This document shows, in pieces, positions 1-8,867 of a stretch of DNA of 64,000 bases. How positions within the stretch are numbered: position 1 is the stretch's first letter; each line of letters begins with the position of its first letter. The notes under the pieces are model-generated. The model was not told the origin of the DNA. It made no database searches and saw only the letters and a list, made by a program, of their open reading frames with translations. The stretch spans positions 434,001 through 498,000 of the forward strand of contig CAWDVA010000007.1 of NCBI GenBank assembly GCA_963805645.1, in the 5' to 3' direction. Both the position numbers and the translations under genes were made by a program. This stretch comes from CAVXEH01 sp963805645 (GTDB lineage: Bacteria > Chloroflexota > Limnocylindria > QHBO01).

Positions 1-1
1 G

Positions 2-1366
2 GTGATCCTCCTGGACCTCGATACCTCGCTCTGCCACGGCCAGGCGCAGCTGTACGCGGGGAGCGGCTTCAGGTCCGCCTTCCTGACGGATTCGGAGCGG
101 CAGGCGATTTTCGACGACCGGATGGTGCCGTACCTGAAGAACTGCGACATGGACGGCGCGGTCCTTGCGGCGCTCCACGCCGTGGACGACGCTGCCACGC
201 CGGAGCACGCCCAGACACTGCAGACCGCTCGCCAGCTCAATGCGGTCGTGGGCTTCGGCGGAATCCTGCTGGGCCTGGTCCTGCTGGGCTGGCTGTTCCT
301 GAACTGGCTGCGCTTCGGCCGCGACCCGGTCTATACCGATGACGCCTCCATCTACATGCCCGCGCCACCACCGGGGCTGACCGCCAGCGGCGCTGCGGTG
401 ATCCTGGACGGCATGGCGACCCGCCACGCGCTGACCACCGCCATGCTCGACCTCGCCTCGCGCGGCGAGATCGCCTTTGATCCGGACACCGGGTTCCTCC
501 GCAAGCCAAAGGTCACCATCCGCATCACGGACCCTGACCTGACCGATACCAAGCTCCGGCTCATCCGCCGTCACCCCGTCAGCCAGGCGGAGCAGTACGC
601 GCTGAACCGCCTCCAGGCCCTGGCCGAGGGCGACGAGCGCGAGATCTCCCCGGAGCGGCTCCTGGACTTCGGATCGGACGTTGGCGAGTTCAACGGGCTC
701 GCCGAGGACGCCGTCGTGCGCGGCGGATGGTTCGCCCGGGCCCCCCGCTCCGTTATCCGGCGCTGGGTGGGTATTGCGGTGGTCGAGGTGGTCGTCGCCG
801 GCCTCGCCATCTGGGGCGCGCTGAGCCTGCCCAGCAGCGGGCTCACCCTGGTGGGGATCAGCGTGGGCGTGGCCGGTCTGGCGACCTTCGGGGTCGCCTA
901 CTGGATGCCATCGGTCACCCACACCGGCGCCATGGTGCGGGCCTGGCTGGCGGCGTATCGGCGCACCCTGCAGGCGACCCTGCGCCAGGCACAGAGCCTG
1001 ACTGAGGTCGTGGACAGGAAGGTGCTGCCCTGGATCGAGACGCCGGACCAGGCGGTGGTCTGGGGTGTCGCGCTGGGCCTCCACAAGGAGATCGAGGAGG
1101 TACTGCACCGCAGCGTCGAAGCCGAGCGCCACGGCACGACCACAGGGATGTGGTACCCGGCCTGGTACGGCAGCGGCTCCTGGGGTGGATCGGGCGGCAC
1201 TGGTGGCGGAGGAGGCGGGCTCTTCTCCGGGTCCGCGGTCCCGTCGTTCGGCGGGATGTTCGCCGCCATCGGCACCATCGGGAACTCGCCCTCCAGCTCG
1301 GGTGGCGGTGGAGGCTTTGGCGGCGGCGGCTCGGGCGGTGGCGGCGGCGCCGGCGGCGGCTTCTAG
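2..1366 (+). CDS. DUF2207-family membrane protein, 5' end cut by window
   Basis: The frame is open from the first bases of the window and its first codon here is GTG, so the true N-terminus (normally a signal peptide and an extracellular DUF2207 domain) probably lies upstream. A membrane segment is visible at about residues 78 to 102, then a cytoplasmic region, then two more hydrophobic segments at about 255 to 305. The last 60 residues are extremely glycine- and serine-rich, as is typical of DUF2207 proteins. The family is widespread in Chloroflexota and Actinobacteria and its function is unknown. It is convergent with the next gene, with 6 bp between the stop codons. Confidence 0.8.
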   Translation: MILLDLDTSLCHGQAQLYAGSGFRSAFLTDSERQAIFDDRMVPYLKNCDMDGAVLAALHAVDDAATPEHAQTLQTARQLNAVVGFGGILLGLVLLGWLFLNWLRFGRDPVYTDDASIYMPAPPPGLTASGAAVILDGMATRHALTTAMLDLASRGEIAFDPDTGFLRKPKVTIRITDPDLTDTKLRLIRRHPVSQAEQYALNRLQALAEGDEREISPERLLDFGSDVGEFNGLAEDAVVRGGWFARAPRSVIRRWVGIAVVEVVVAGLAIWGALSLPSSGLTLVGISVGVAGLATFGVAYWMPSVTHTGAMVRAWLAAYRRTLQATLRQAQSLTEVVDRKVLPWIETPDQAVVWGVALGLHKEIEEVLHRSVEAERHGTTTGMWYPAWYGSGSWGGSGGTGGGGGGLFSGSAVPSFGGMFAAIGTIGNSPSSSGGGGGFGGGGSGGGGGAGGGF

Positions 1367-1372
1367 CCAGCG

Positions 1373-4351
1373 CTACGGCTCGACCACCACCTGGATGGCG
1401 GTGCGCAGGTTGCCATCCTGGCCGCTGCCGCAATCGGTTCCGCCGATGGAGAAGCCGCTCTTCGCAGAGATCTGCCAGGTCCCCGCTGGAAGCCGCAGCT
1501 GCGGATCGTTGTAGTAGGACTGGTAGAAGGCCGCGTACGGGTCGTCGTTTGACCGGCCGCCGACCTTGGCGAAGGGCGCCGAGACGGTCTGACCCTTCGT
1601 CATCGACGTCGAGATGCAGTCCGTGGTGCCGCCGCCGGGCATGGACAGCGGACCACCCACCTGCATCACGTCGAAGCCCACCAGGCCGGGGCTGCTGTTC
1701 GTCCACAGCTTGACCGTGGAGTCCGGGCCGGCGTAGGCAAGGGTCGTGGTCACGGTAATCGGCTGGCCGGCACGGTAGCGGTCGTGGTCCAGGGTCATGG
1801 TCAGCGTGAAGCCCGCGTTGCTGTCCGAGGCCGAGACCGATGACCCATCGAGCGGTGCACCGCTCGAGGAAGCGACGGGGACGTGGGGCACGCCGGCATC
1901 GGCGAACCAGGACAGCTCGTCCGCACCCAGTGAGCCGATGGCGACCAGCCCGCCGGACACCACTCGGACCGTCTCCAGGCGCGCCTTGCTGGTGAGGCTG
2001 GGATCACCGCCCGGCATCGTCGAGGCATTGCCGCCGATGCCCAGGCGTTGCCAGTGGGCGCCATCCGTGGAGAGCCAAGCCGCCAGCGAATCAGCGTCGC
2101 CGGCCGGATCCGGACCAATGGCGACGATGTGGGTTCCATCGGCCATGAGCAGAGCCGAGTAGGGCATGGGAATTTCAACCGAGCTCCAGCTTCGGCCATC
2201 GGCGGATGCCCAGGCCGATCCGCTCCGCGGCGAGGACGGGTTGTCGCTGCCGATGGCCAGGAGGCCGCCCGACCCGGCGTAGATGGCCAGCAGCTGCGCG
2301 CCCGGTGCCGGCGTGGCGTCTACCACGGGTGCGGCACGCCAGGTCAACCCGTCGGACGACCACCAGCCGGCCGGCACGCGGGTGCCGTAGCCTCCGGCGC
2401 CCCCGGAGGTGAAGTCCGGTTCGCCAATGCCGCCGGCCACGAAGAAGCCGTCCGCCGTGGCGGTGACGCTGTTGAGCATGGCCTTGTCGAACACGGAGCC
2501 CAGCTGGACCGCCCGCCAATGCGAGCCGTCGGGCGAGAACCACAGGGCCGGCTGGCCCGTCACCGTCTGGCCGGTGATGACCGCGCCCTTTGGCCCGGCG
2601 GCGAGGGCGGCGAAGTAGGCCTGGCCAAAGGTGCCGGGCGGGGCCTGGGTCCAGTGGGTGGCATCGGTAGAGAACCAGACCGGTGCCGATGCGGCCGGCG
2701 TGCACACCGCGCCCTCGCCCTCCGGGCAGCCCGCGGGAAGCTGGAGGTTGCCCACCGCCACCAGCGCATTGGGCAGTGCCGCGATGTGGATGGGGTAGTC
2801 GCCGAAGGTCGAGCCGGTGTGGACGGTCCTCCAGTGGATCCCGTCCTGCGAGATCGCCACCGGATCCTCCGTCCCGTTGTCGCCGGATCCCTGGCCCACG
2901 CCCACGTACTCGCCGTGCCACTCCACCAGGTCGTAGATGAAGGGCGCAGTGACGGTCCCGGGGTCGGACCAGGTCAGCCCGGTCCACGGTCCGGATCCGC
3001 CGCTGGGTTGGGGAGCAGGTGACGCCGACGCGCCGGGCAGCGCAGCCGGCTGCCAGGTCCGGCCACCGTCAGTCGTCACGAACAGGCCGCTTGGGGTTGG
3101 CGGATTCCCGAGGCTGACGAGCGCCGTCCCATGCTCGCCATCCCGCGCGAAGGCAACGCCGGCGATGGGGCCATTGCCGGGCAGGCCCTGTGTGCTCCGC
3201 TCGCGCCAGGTCGTGCCCGCATCATCGGTGACCCAAAGGCTGAGACCGGTGGGTGCTGGCAGCATCCAATGCGTGGCGTCGATCACCGCTGGAGCGCCAA
3301 GGGCCGAGCCCTCGAGCGGGAGGGCCTGTCCCGTCTGCCAGATCTTGCCGCCGTCGCTTGACCTGTAGAAGCGGACGGGTCCATTGTTCCCCACCGCAAC
3401 CACCATGGTCGAGCCCGTGACGATGGGGGGCGTGAGGAGGGACTGACCGTTGGACAGCACGTCGCGCCCGGCCAGACGGATCCGCTGCCAGGTCGCGCCC
3501 CCATCACGGCTTGCGGAAAGCAAAGCCCATTCACCGGCTCCGGACGCAGTTGACGCTGCACCCGCCCAGAGCGTCCCGTCGGCGGCGACGGAGAACATGC
3601 GCGCGTACCGCAACTCGCCCGGCGGCCCGGTGGCTGCCGTCTTCCAGGTCTCCCCTCCATCCATGGTCGTGAGCAGGGTTGCCGGGATGGCGCTGAAGCG
3701 CTCGGGCTCGATGAGGAGGTAGCCGTGCTGGGTATCCACGAAGCTCAGCGCAGCACCGGTTGCCGGGTAGTTGCCCGTGATGGCCGTGGACCGCCAGCCG
3801 ACGCCCCCATCCGCCGTTCGGTTCACGACGTACGTGAGGACGTCATGCTCGGGGTCCCCCGAGTTGCCATTGAACCCAGGCCCGATGCTCACGGTCCAGG
3901 CGTGCTGCGAATCGAGCACGAAGACCGCAGCGGGGTTGGGGTCGATGGTGCCTATCCGCCAGGTGGCGCCCCCATCGGTCGACAGGTAAAGGTCGCTCCC
4001 GCTCCGCGCCCAGAGGCCACCGTCGGCGAAGGTGCCAATCTGATCTGCGGCCGGCGCGGCCAGGTTTCCCGACGCCGATGGCGTGGGCAACAGGGCCGAT
4101 GGCGCGGGCGAGGCCAATGGCGTGGGTGAGCCCGTTGCGGGCACCAGCTGCAGCACAGAGGCTGTGAATACCGCGGCAAGGATGACCGTGACGGCCACGC
4201 CGCCAATGGCCCATCGCCCCGGGGCACGTCGAGATCCTGGCTGAGTCGCACGACTGACAACCGAGGGAAGGTCGACCGACCCGATCTCGTCGCGCAGGTA
4301 GGCCTCGAACTGCTCGGTGATGCGCCGCTCATCGTCGTGGCGATCAGTCAT
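1373..4351 (-). CDS. Membrane-anchored anti-sigma-like protein with BNR/YCF48-type sensor repeats
   Basis: This 992-residue protein has a short cytoplasmic N-terminus (MTDRHDDERR), one membrane segment at about residues 45 to 70, then a Ser/Pro/Ala linker. Many repeats follow of the kind 'S.DGG.TW' and 'S.DG.HW', typical of BNR/sialidase or YCF48-like beta-propellers. The last 145 residues or so form a separate beta-rich domain. The ATG at 4351 overlaps the end of the sigma factor gene by 8 bp, so the two are translationally coupled. An upstream in-frame start at 4588 would run through the sigma gene and was rejected. The likely role is an anti-sigma factor whose extracytoplasmic propeller senses a ligand. 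No zinc-binding HxxxCxxC motif is seen near the N-terminus, so the anti-sigma role rests on gene order and topology. Confidence 0.7.
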   Translation of the reverse strand: MTDRHDDERRITEQFEAYLRDEIGSVDLPSVVSRATQPGSRRAPGRWAIGGVAVTVILAAVFTASVLQLVPATGSPTPLASPAPSALLPTPSASGNLAAPAADQIGTFADGGLWARSGSDLYLSTDGGATWRIGTIDPNPAAVFVLDSQHAWTVSIGPGFNGNSGDPEHDVLTYVVNRTADGGVGWRSTAITGNYPATGAALSFVDTQHGYLLIEPERFSAIPATLLTTMDGGETWKTAATGPPGELRYARMFSVAADGTLWAGAASTASGAGEWALLSASRDGGATWQRIRLAGRDVLSNGQSLLTPPIVTGSTMVVAVGNNGPVRFYRSSDGGKIWQTGQALPLEGSALGAPAVIDATHWMLPAPTGLSLWVTDDAGTTWRERSTQGLPGNGPIAGVAFARDGEHGTALVSLGNPPTPSGLFVTTDGGRTWQPAALPGASASPAPQPSGGSGPWTGLTWSDPGTVTAPFIYDLVEWHGEYVGVGQGSGDNGTEDPVAISQDGIHWRTVHTGSTFGDYPIHIAALPNALVAVGNLQLPAGCPEGEGAVCTPAASAPVWFSTDATHWTQAPPGTFGQAYFAALAAGPKGAVITGQTVTGQPALWFSPDGSHWRAVQLGSVFDKAMLNSVTATADGFFVAGGIGEPDFTSGGAGGYGTRVPAGWWSSDGLTWRAAPVVDATPAPGAQLLAIYAGSGGLLAIGSDNPSSPRSGSAWASADGRSWSSVEIPMPYSALLMADGTHIVAIGPDPAGDADSLAAWLSTDGAHWQRLGIGGNASTMPGGDPSLTSKARLETVRVVSGGLVAIGSLGADELSWFADAGVPHVPVASSSGAPLDGSSVSASDSNAGFTLTMTLDHDRYRAGQPITVTTTLAYAGPDSTVKLWTNSSPGLVGFDVMQVGGPLSMPGGGTTDCISTSMTKGQTVSAPFAKVGGRSNDDPYAAFYQSYYNDPQLRLPAGTWQISAKSGFSIGGTDCGSGQDGNLRTAIQVVVEP

Positions 4352-4817
4352 CGCCAAGCTCCGTCCGCAGCCGGGCAAGCAGACGGTGCAGCCGAACGCG
4401 CGCAGCCGCGGCGGAGATGCCGATGTGCTCGCCGATCTCGGCCGAGGTGAGCCCCAGGCCGAAGCGCAGACCCAGCAGCTGCCGATCCGCGATGGCCAGC
4501 TCGGACAGTGCGCGAACCAGGTCGAGATGGCGCGGGTCAACGGGCGGCATCGGCTCGGGCGGGCGAAGGCGTCCGTGGAGCAGCGCACGCAGGCGCTGGC
4601 GGCGCAGCTGCCGCCGGACCTCGTTGGCGGTCACCGTGCGCAGCCAGGCACCGATGCGGCTCGGGTCGCGGATCTGGCCGCGCGACCGCCAGGCCGCCTG
4701 CCAGCAGGCCTGCACCACATCCTCGGCCAGGGCGCGGTCGCCGGACATGACGAGTGCCAGTCGCATCAGGTCGACGTGGTGCCGGCTGACGAGCTGCTCG
4801 AACTCGTCGGCCAGCAT
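4344..4817 (-). CDS. ECF-type RNA polymerase sigma factor (pair A)
   Basis: The protein has a sigma-70 region 2 (FEQLVSRHHVDLMRLAL, then DRALAEDVVQACWQAAWR) and a region 4 helix-turn-helix (LTSAEIGEHIGISAAAARVRLHRLLARL). There is no region 3, as expected for the ECF group. The ATG at 4817 is chosen because AGGAGG stands 5 nt upstream and it gives the usual N-terminus. In-frame alternatives are ATG 4859 (GGAG 6 nt upstream) and GTG 4871. It overlaps the start of the anti-sigma-like gene by 8 bp. Region 4 is standard, so it is probably functional. Confidence 0.9.
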   Translation of the reverse strand: MLADEFEQLVSRHHVDLMRLALVMSGDRALAEDVVQACWQAAWRSRGQIRDPSRIGAWLRTVTANEVRRQLRRQRLRALLHGRLRPPEPMPPVDPRHLDLVRALSELAIADRQLLGLRFGLGLTSAEIGEHIGISAAAARVRLHRLLARLRTELGDD

Positions 4818-4946
4818 GCGTCCCTCCTCGGCTCCGGTTTCCAGGGCGTCGATGGGCATCCCCCGCTCCACGTCAGCTAAGAGTCACGACCGGCTCGAAC
4901 TGTTACACACGAGGCGTTACGCCGTTAGCGATGAGGCACCCCGGGA

Positions 4947-6552
4947 CTACCCTCGGACCTCGTCGCAGCCAGGCGAGCCGTCCGGCAGCACCTTGACCAG
5001 GAAGGCGCCAATCTGCCCGTCCGGTCCGAAGCCGAACGGTACCCAGAACCGCCAGGCATCCTGGTTACCGGCGAGGGCCGGATACGCGTGCAGCGCCTCG
5101 AGGATGGGCGCCATGGTGGTGCTCGTCAGGTAGCCGCAGCGCAGCGTGCCGGACTTCTGCGCTGCCGGATCGTTCGCGGAAACACCAAACCGCTGGCGGG
5201 TCCGGGATCGGCCAGCCGAAGTCGCCGAAGTCCGCGAGACCGGCAGGCTGGCCGCCGTCCGGTTGCACGTCGAGGACGACAGCCCAGGCCTGGGGCTGGT
5301 AGAGACGAGCGGCCGGGTCGGCCCAGGCACTTGCCGGGAGCCAGGACTCGGGATCCATGAGCTTGGTCCGCAGTGCATCCAGGGTGAGGCGCTCCTGGCT
5401 GGTGACCCAGTACAGGTTCTCGTCGCTGTCGATGGCGGTCATCGAGACCGTGACCGCATCACCCGAGGCATTGCGGGTATGGAACGTCCAGCCACCCGCT
5501 CCCCGACCGGGAGGCTCCACGCCGGGCAACGGGGTGCGACCGAACGTCGCATCGCTGTCGAGCAGGTGGGTGTCGTCGAGGGCCTTCCGCACCATGGCCA
5601 GGCCCGCATCGGTCAGGTCGCGCTCCACGAGGTCGCCGCTGCTGTTGGTCCAGGTCACGCGGCCGTCGGCGGTGATGGTGGTGACGATGTCCGGAATCAT
5701 GTCGCCCAGCTCGCCGAGGCGATCCAGGCGAACCACCAGCGGCGCCTTCTCGAAGGTCACCGACGGCGTGGTCGCCGCGGTCGTTACCAGGTGCAGCGTC
5801 GCGGTGATCGTCGTCACGTCGGTGCCGCAGTCGCTGCCGCCAGGGGAGAAGCGCGCCGTGGCGGTGAGGTCCCAGGTCCCCTCCGGCAGGCGGAACTCAG
5901 GATCGTCGCGATACGAGGGTCCCGCCCATGCGGGCAGGCCGCGCGGATTCTCGGTGGGCTTCATGAAGGGCATGCCGAGTGCGGAGCCCTGGTGGAAGTC
6001 GTAGCGAGCGCAGGCGGTGTTGCCGCCGCTGACCAGGTCGGCCGGTCCATCGGTCTGCTGCAGCTCAAAACTGACCAGACCGGACAGTGACCCCCAGGCC
6101 ACCGTGTTGGCCAGGCTGCCGGCGTACCCCAGGGTGGCGTGCACCACGATCGCATCCCAGGCGGGGAGCTCGGCATCGTCGACGCTGAGCACCAGCTGCC
6201 AGTCGCCCACCGTGGCCTCGGCGCGGGTTGTTGGCGGCGTGGAGAGAGTCGCCGTCGGCGTCGGGGCCAGGGTCGCGGTCGAGATGGCGGAGGCCGAGGG
6301 TGAACCGCTCGAACCCGGTGGTGGGGTGGCCGGCCGCCACACGGTGAGCGCGAGGGTCGTGGCCGTCACCGCCAGGACCAGCGTGGCCGCCACGGCGACG
6401 AGCTGGAACGAGAGGAACCGCCTGGCCGGGGTGCGCTCGGGAAGCGCGGCGGTCAGGCTCGCGGTGAAGTCGGCCGGCAGGCGGTGGCCACGGGCGTCCT
6501 CGTCGAGCGCGCCGGCCAGCCGCCGCCCGAGGTCGTCGTCTCGCTCAGGCAT
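4947..6552 (-). pseudogene. Anti-sigma-like membrane protein with a frameshift (pair B)
   Basis: Translation from ATG 6552 (MPERDDDLGRRLAGALDED) gives a cytoplasmic segment, a membrane helix at about residues 48 to 75, a Ser/Thr linker and a beta-rich domain related to the C-terminal domain of the pair A protein. A second globular part follows. Near 5195 to 5205 the frame changes: the residues after 'GWPIPDP' continue sensibly only in another frame (QRFGVSANDPAAQKSGTLRC, ending GCDEVRG at 4947). One extra base (or two missing) restores a single protein of about 535 residues. It overlaps the end of its sigma gene by 8 bp. The shift could be a real mutation or an assembly error. Confidence 0.7.
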
Positions 6553-7070
6553 CGTCGCCCCCCAGCTCCTGGCGAAGCCTGGCCATGGCCCGCGACAGGC
6601 GTGACTTGGCGGTCCCCACCGGGATGCCCAGGGCATCGGCCACGTCGGGAACGCTCAGGTCCAGCTGGTAGCGGAGGGCCAGCAGCGCGCGATCGGTGGC
6701 AGACAGCCGGGCAAATGCGCTCAGCAGGTCGACCGCAGCATCGGCCGATGGCATCGGATCGCTGGCAGGATCCATGGCCGGCGCCAGGGGGATCTCGCGG
6801 GCATGGCGGGCGTGGCGCCGTTCGTCGAGGGCCAGCCGCACGGTGATGCGCCGGAACCAGGCGGGCCAGGCATGCGGCCTCGCGCAGCCGCGGCAGCTGC
6901 TGCCATGCCTGGATTGCGGCTTCCTGGACCACGTCGCGCGCCTCCTCGGGAGAGCGAAGGATCGAGAGCGCCGCCCGGTAGGCGGCCGGCATGTCGCCGT
7001 CGAGCAGACGCGCGAAGGCCAGCCGATCACCGGCCGTGGCCTCGCGGACCAGGCTCGCGAACTCCCTCAC
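6545..7070 (-). pseudogene. ECF sigma factor interrupted by a frameshift (pair B)
   Basis: Region 2 (FARLLDGDMPAAYRAALSIL, then EEARDVVQEAAIQAWQQL) is read from the GTG at 7070, which has a GGGGAGGG purine tract just upstream. Region 4 (ATDRALLALRYQLDLSVPDV, then VGTAKSRLSRAMARLRQELG) lies in a different frame. The break is near 6878 to 6888, where 'LPRLREA' must be followed by 'HAWPAWFRRIT' after skipping one base. The corrected protein is about 174 residues, a normal ECF length. Its anti-sigma partner also carries a one-base shift, which suggests either joint decay of the pair or a sequencing problem in this stretch. Confidence 0.7.
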
Positions 7071-7202
7071 TCCCTCCCCTTTCACCTCAACAGACGAGGT
7101 GGCCAGCGCAAACCGTTCCCTTTGGCGTCCCATCCTGATGCGTCGCATGCCGTCCCGGGTCGCAAATGCGCCCATTCGCACACCCGCCCATTGACGCCCG
7201 CA

Positions 7203-7225
7203 GCTATCATGTTACGCATGGTAGC
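7203..7225. promoter_or_regulatory. Palindrome over the padR start, with an embedded -10 box
   Basis: The arms GCTATCATG and CATGGTAGC are inverted repeats (8 of 9 positions) around a 5-bp centre. The palindrome contains a TATCAT hexamer at 7205 to 7210, followed 7 nt later by ATG 7218. A PadR dimer bound here would cover both promoter and start codon, so autorepression is likely. The role is inferred from position and symmetry. Confidence 0.6.
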
Positions 7226-7583
7226 CAGCGAGACACGGGACTCGCTCACCGAGCTGCGGCGCGGGGTGCTCGAGTTCTGCGTGCTGGCCATCCTGCGCGG
7301 CGGCGAGTCGTACGGGTTCGACATCGTCCGCGAGCTGTCGGAGGAGGAGTTGTTGACCAGCGAGGGAACCATCTACCCGCTCCTCTCCCGGCTGCGCCGC
7401 TCGGAGTGGGTCACCACCACCTGGCGGGAATCGGCGGCGGGTCCACCCCGTCGCTACTATCGGATCACCGATCGCGGCCGGCGCGCCCTCGATGCGTTCG
7501 CCGCGGACTGGTCCCGGTTCCGCAGCGCCGTCGACGGGCTGCTGAATCCGAAGACCAAGGGAGGGGGCAGGGATGCAGCCTGA
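7218..7583 (+). CDS. PadR family transcriptional regulator
   Basis: The protein of about 121 residues has the PadR winged helix: LRRGVLEFCVLAILRGGESY, then the recognition-helix region SEGTIYPLLSRLRRSEWV, then the wing GPPRRYYRITDRGRRAL. The ATG at 7218 lies 7 nt after a TATCAT box with no Shine-Dalgarno, consistent with a leaderless start. ATG 7209 is the alternative. It overlaps the next gene by 11 bp. PadR proteins paired with HAAS-domain membrane proteins are a recurring module, here followed by two more small membrane-protein genes. Confidence 0.9.
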   Translation: MVASETRDSLTELRRGVLEFCVLAILRGGESYGFDIVRELSEEELLTSEGTIYPLLSRLRRSEWVTTTWRESAAGPPRRYYRITDRGRRALDAFAADWSRFRSAVDGLLNPKTKGGGRDAA

Positions 7584-8055
7584 CACACTGGTCCGCGACT
7601 ACCTGGGCCGGCTGGAGGCGGCCGCCTGGCCCCTGACCGAGGACCGCCGTCGCGAGCTGGTCGGCGAGGTTCGCGAGCACATCGACACGGCCCTGGCCAA
7701 CGCCGGCACCAGCGACGAGGTCACCATCCGCAACGTGCTCGACCGCCTGGGACGGCCGGAGGAGATCGTGGCCGCCGAGGTGCAGACCGATGGCGCCGCG
7801 TCCGCGCCCGTTCGCGCTGCGGCCGTTCCCGCGCCGTCACGGTGGAACATCGGCGCGGTGGAGATCACCGCCCTCCTGCTGCTCACGGTGGGTGCCTTCC
7901 TGCTGCCGGTGGTCGGCCCCATCCTGGGCCTGGTCTTCGTCTGGGTCTCCACGGTGTGGTCCACGCGCGAGAAGCTGTTTGCCACCTTCCTGGTGGCGGT
8001 CCTGCTGCTGCTCCCGGTGGTGCTGCTGTTCGGCCTCACCGTCCAACCCGGCTAG
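7573..8055 (+). CDS. HAAS-domain (DUF1700-like) membrane protein, PadR partner
   Basis: The N-terminal 75 residues or so (LVRDYLGRLEAAAWPLTEDR, then REHIDTAL and VLDRLGRPEEIVAAE) match the HAAS signalling domain that usually accompanies PadR regulators. After an Ala/Pro linker there are two hydrophobic segments at about residues 92 to 118 and 128 to 152. It overlaps padR by 11 bp and is followed by a 30-codon membrane peptide gene. The likely role is a membrane sensor or adaptor in the PadR circuit; no ligand can be inferred. Confidence 0.8.
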   Translation: MQPDTLVRDYLGRLEAAAWPLTEDRRRELVGEVREHIDTALANAGTSDEVTIRNVLDRLGRPEEIVAAEVQTDGAASAPVRAAAVPAPSRWNIGAVEITALLLLTVGAFLLPVVGPILGLVFVWVSTVWSTREKLFATFLVAVLLLLPVVLLFGLTVQPG

Positions 8056-8069
8056 AAGGGATACGCCTC

Positions 8070-8162
8070 ATGGACATTGCGCCTGCCGCCTACCTGATCC
8101 CGCTGGCCGGGCTGGCGGCTGCCGCCTTCCTGGTCTTCGTCCTCCTGCGCCGTCGCCGCTGA
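8070..8162 (+). CDS. 30-residue single-pass membrane peptide
   Basis: The ATG at 8070 opens a 30-codon frame: a short N-terminus, one hydrophobic helix (YLIPLAGLAAAAFLVFVLL) and an RRRR tail, ending in TGA. GAAGGG lies about 10 nt upstream. It sits 14 bp after the HAAS gene and 29 bp before the next gene, in line with the operon. The Arg tail predicts an N-out, C-in topology. Small size limits certainty, but hydrophobic core and position support a real gene. Confidence 0.55.
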   Translation: MDIAPAAYLIPLAGLAAAAFLVFVLLRRRR

Positions 8163-8191
8163 AGAGCCGGGAGGGGGCGGAGAAGCTGGCG

Positions 8192-8515
8192 ATGGCTGTC
8201 CCGTCATCGGACCCCGCACGACGGACGCATTCCCGGAGGCGCCGAATCCTGCCAGCGGTGCTGGCCCTCCTTGTCCTCTGGCTGAGTGCGGGCTTCCTGC
8301 GCGCGTCATCTGTCGCGGTGGACTACGTGGTCCGCACCGAGAGCCCGAAGGGCGTGAGTGACCTGACCACCACGCTTGCGCCGGGGATCCCGCCGTTCTG
8401 GGTGGTGACCGTGCGGAGCACCGTCAGGGAGTCGACCGGCGCTCACTACGCCTCATCAGAGATCCTCTGGGTCGAACCACTCTCTGGTTGGGTTCTTGTC
8501 CTCGCCAGGGGCTGA
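8192..8515 (+). CDS. Small membrane-anchored hypothetical protein
   Basis: The 107-residue product begins MAVPSSDPARRTHSRRRR, followed by one membrane segment (ILPAVLALLVLWLSAGFL) and an exported region of about 70 residues rich in Val, Ser and Thr. GGAG lies 9 nt before the ATG. It is the last gene of the padR-HAAS-peptide run. No family is recognised. Confidence 0.6.
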   Translation: MAVPSSDPARRTHSRRRRILPAVLALLVLWLSAGFLRASSVAVDYVVRTESPKGVSDLTTTLAPGIPPFWVVTVRSTVRESTGAHYASSEILWVEPLSGWVLVLARG

Positions 8516-8867
8516 CACGAACGGGTCTGGGCCGTCGGATGACCGGCAGCCCAGTGACATGCTCGATCCCGTTCGACTTCGCGACTGGCCAATGCGGTCC
8601 GGGAGGCATTCGAGCCGTTCCACGCTCGGTGGACGGTCTCGACGGTCCCACACCCGCCATCAGGCTGGCCCCTGAGATCTCCTCGTGTCGACATGTCACC
8701 ACTGCAACGACGCCGGTCGCGGGCGCGTCACCTGCGACCCGGTCCTCGAGGTGGTGACGAACGACCCTGTCGGCCCGGAGGCCGATCCATATCAATCAGC
8801 CTGGTCGGTTCGCCCACGGGTCGCATTACGACCCGACGTTCGAGCCGCCGATCGAGGTCGCGGCCAA
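8516..8867. other. 352-bp stretch without a convincing gene
   Basis: No reading frame here has both a start signal and protein-like composition. An open frame from 8685 joins the downstream DUF4386 gene but its extra N-terminus is low-complexity and lacks a hydrophobic or family signature. The only clear structure is a perfect 7-bp hairpin at 8817 to 8835 (CGGGTCG, CATTA loop, CGACCCG), 32 bp before the next start codon. Confidence 0.5.

Noticed and set aside
4351..4588. N-terminal extension of the BNR-repeat protein to 4588
   Set aside because: The extension runs through the sigma factor gene and has no membrane or sensor character. ATG 4351 with coupled overlap explains the gene better.
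5195..5205. Programmed +1 frameshifting at the broken genes
   Set aside because: No slippery codon with a stop or slow codon is seen at any of the three sites and the sites share no motif. Mutation or sequence error is simpler.
8685..8867. N-terminal extension of the DUF4386 protein
   Set aside because: The added residues have no family match or hydrophobic segment, and ATG 8868 gives the expected distance to the first helix.
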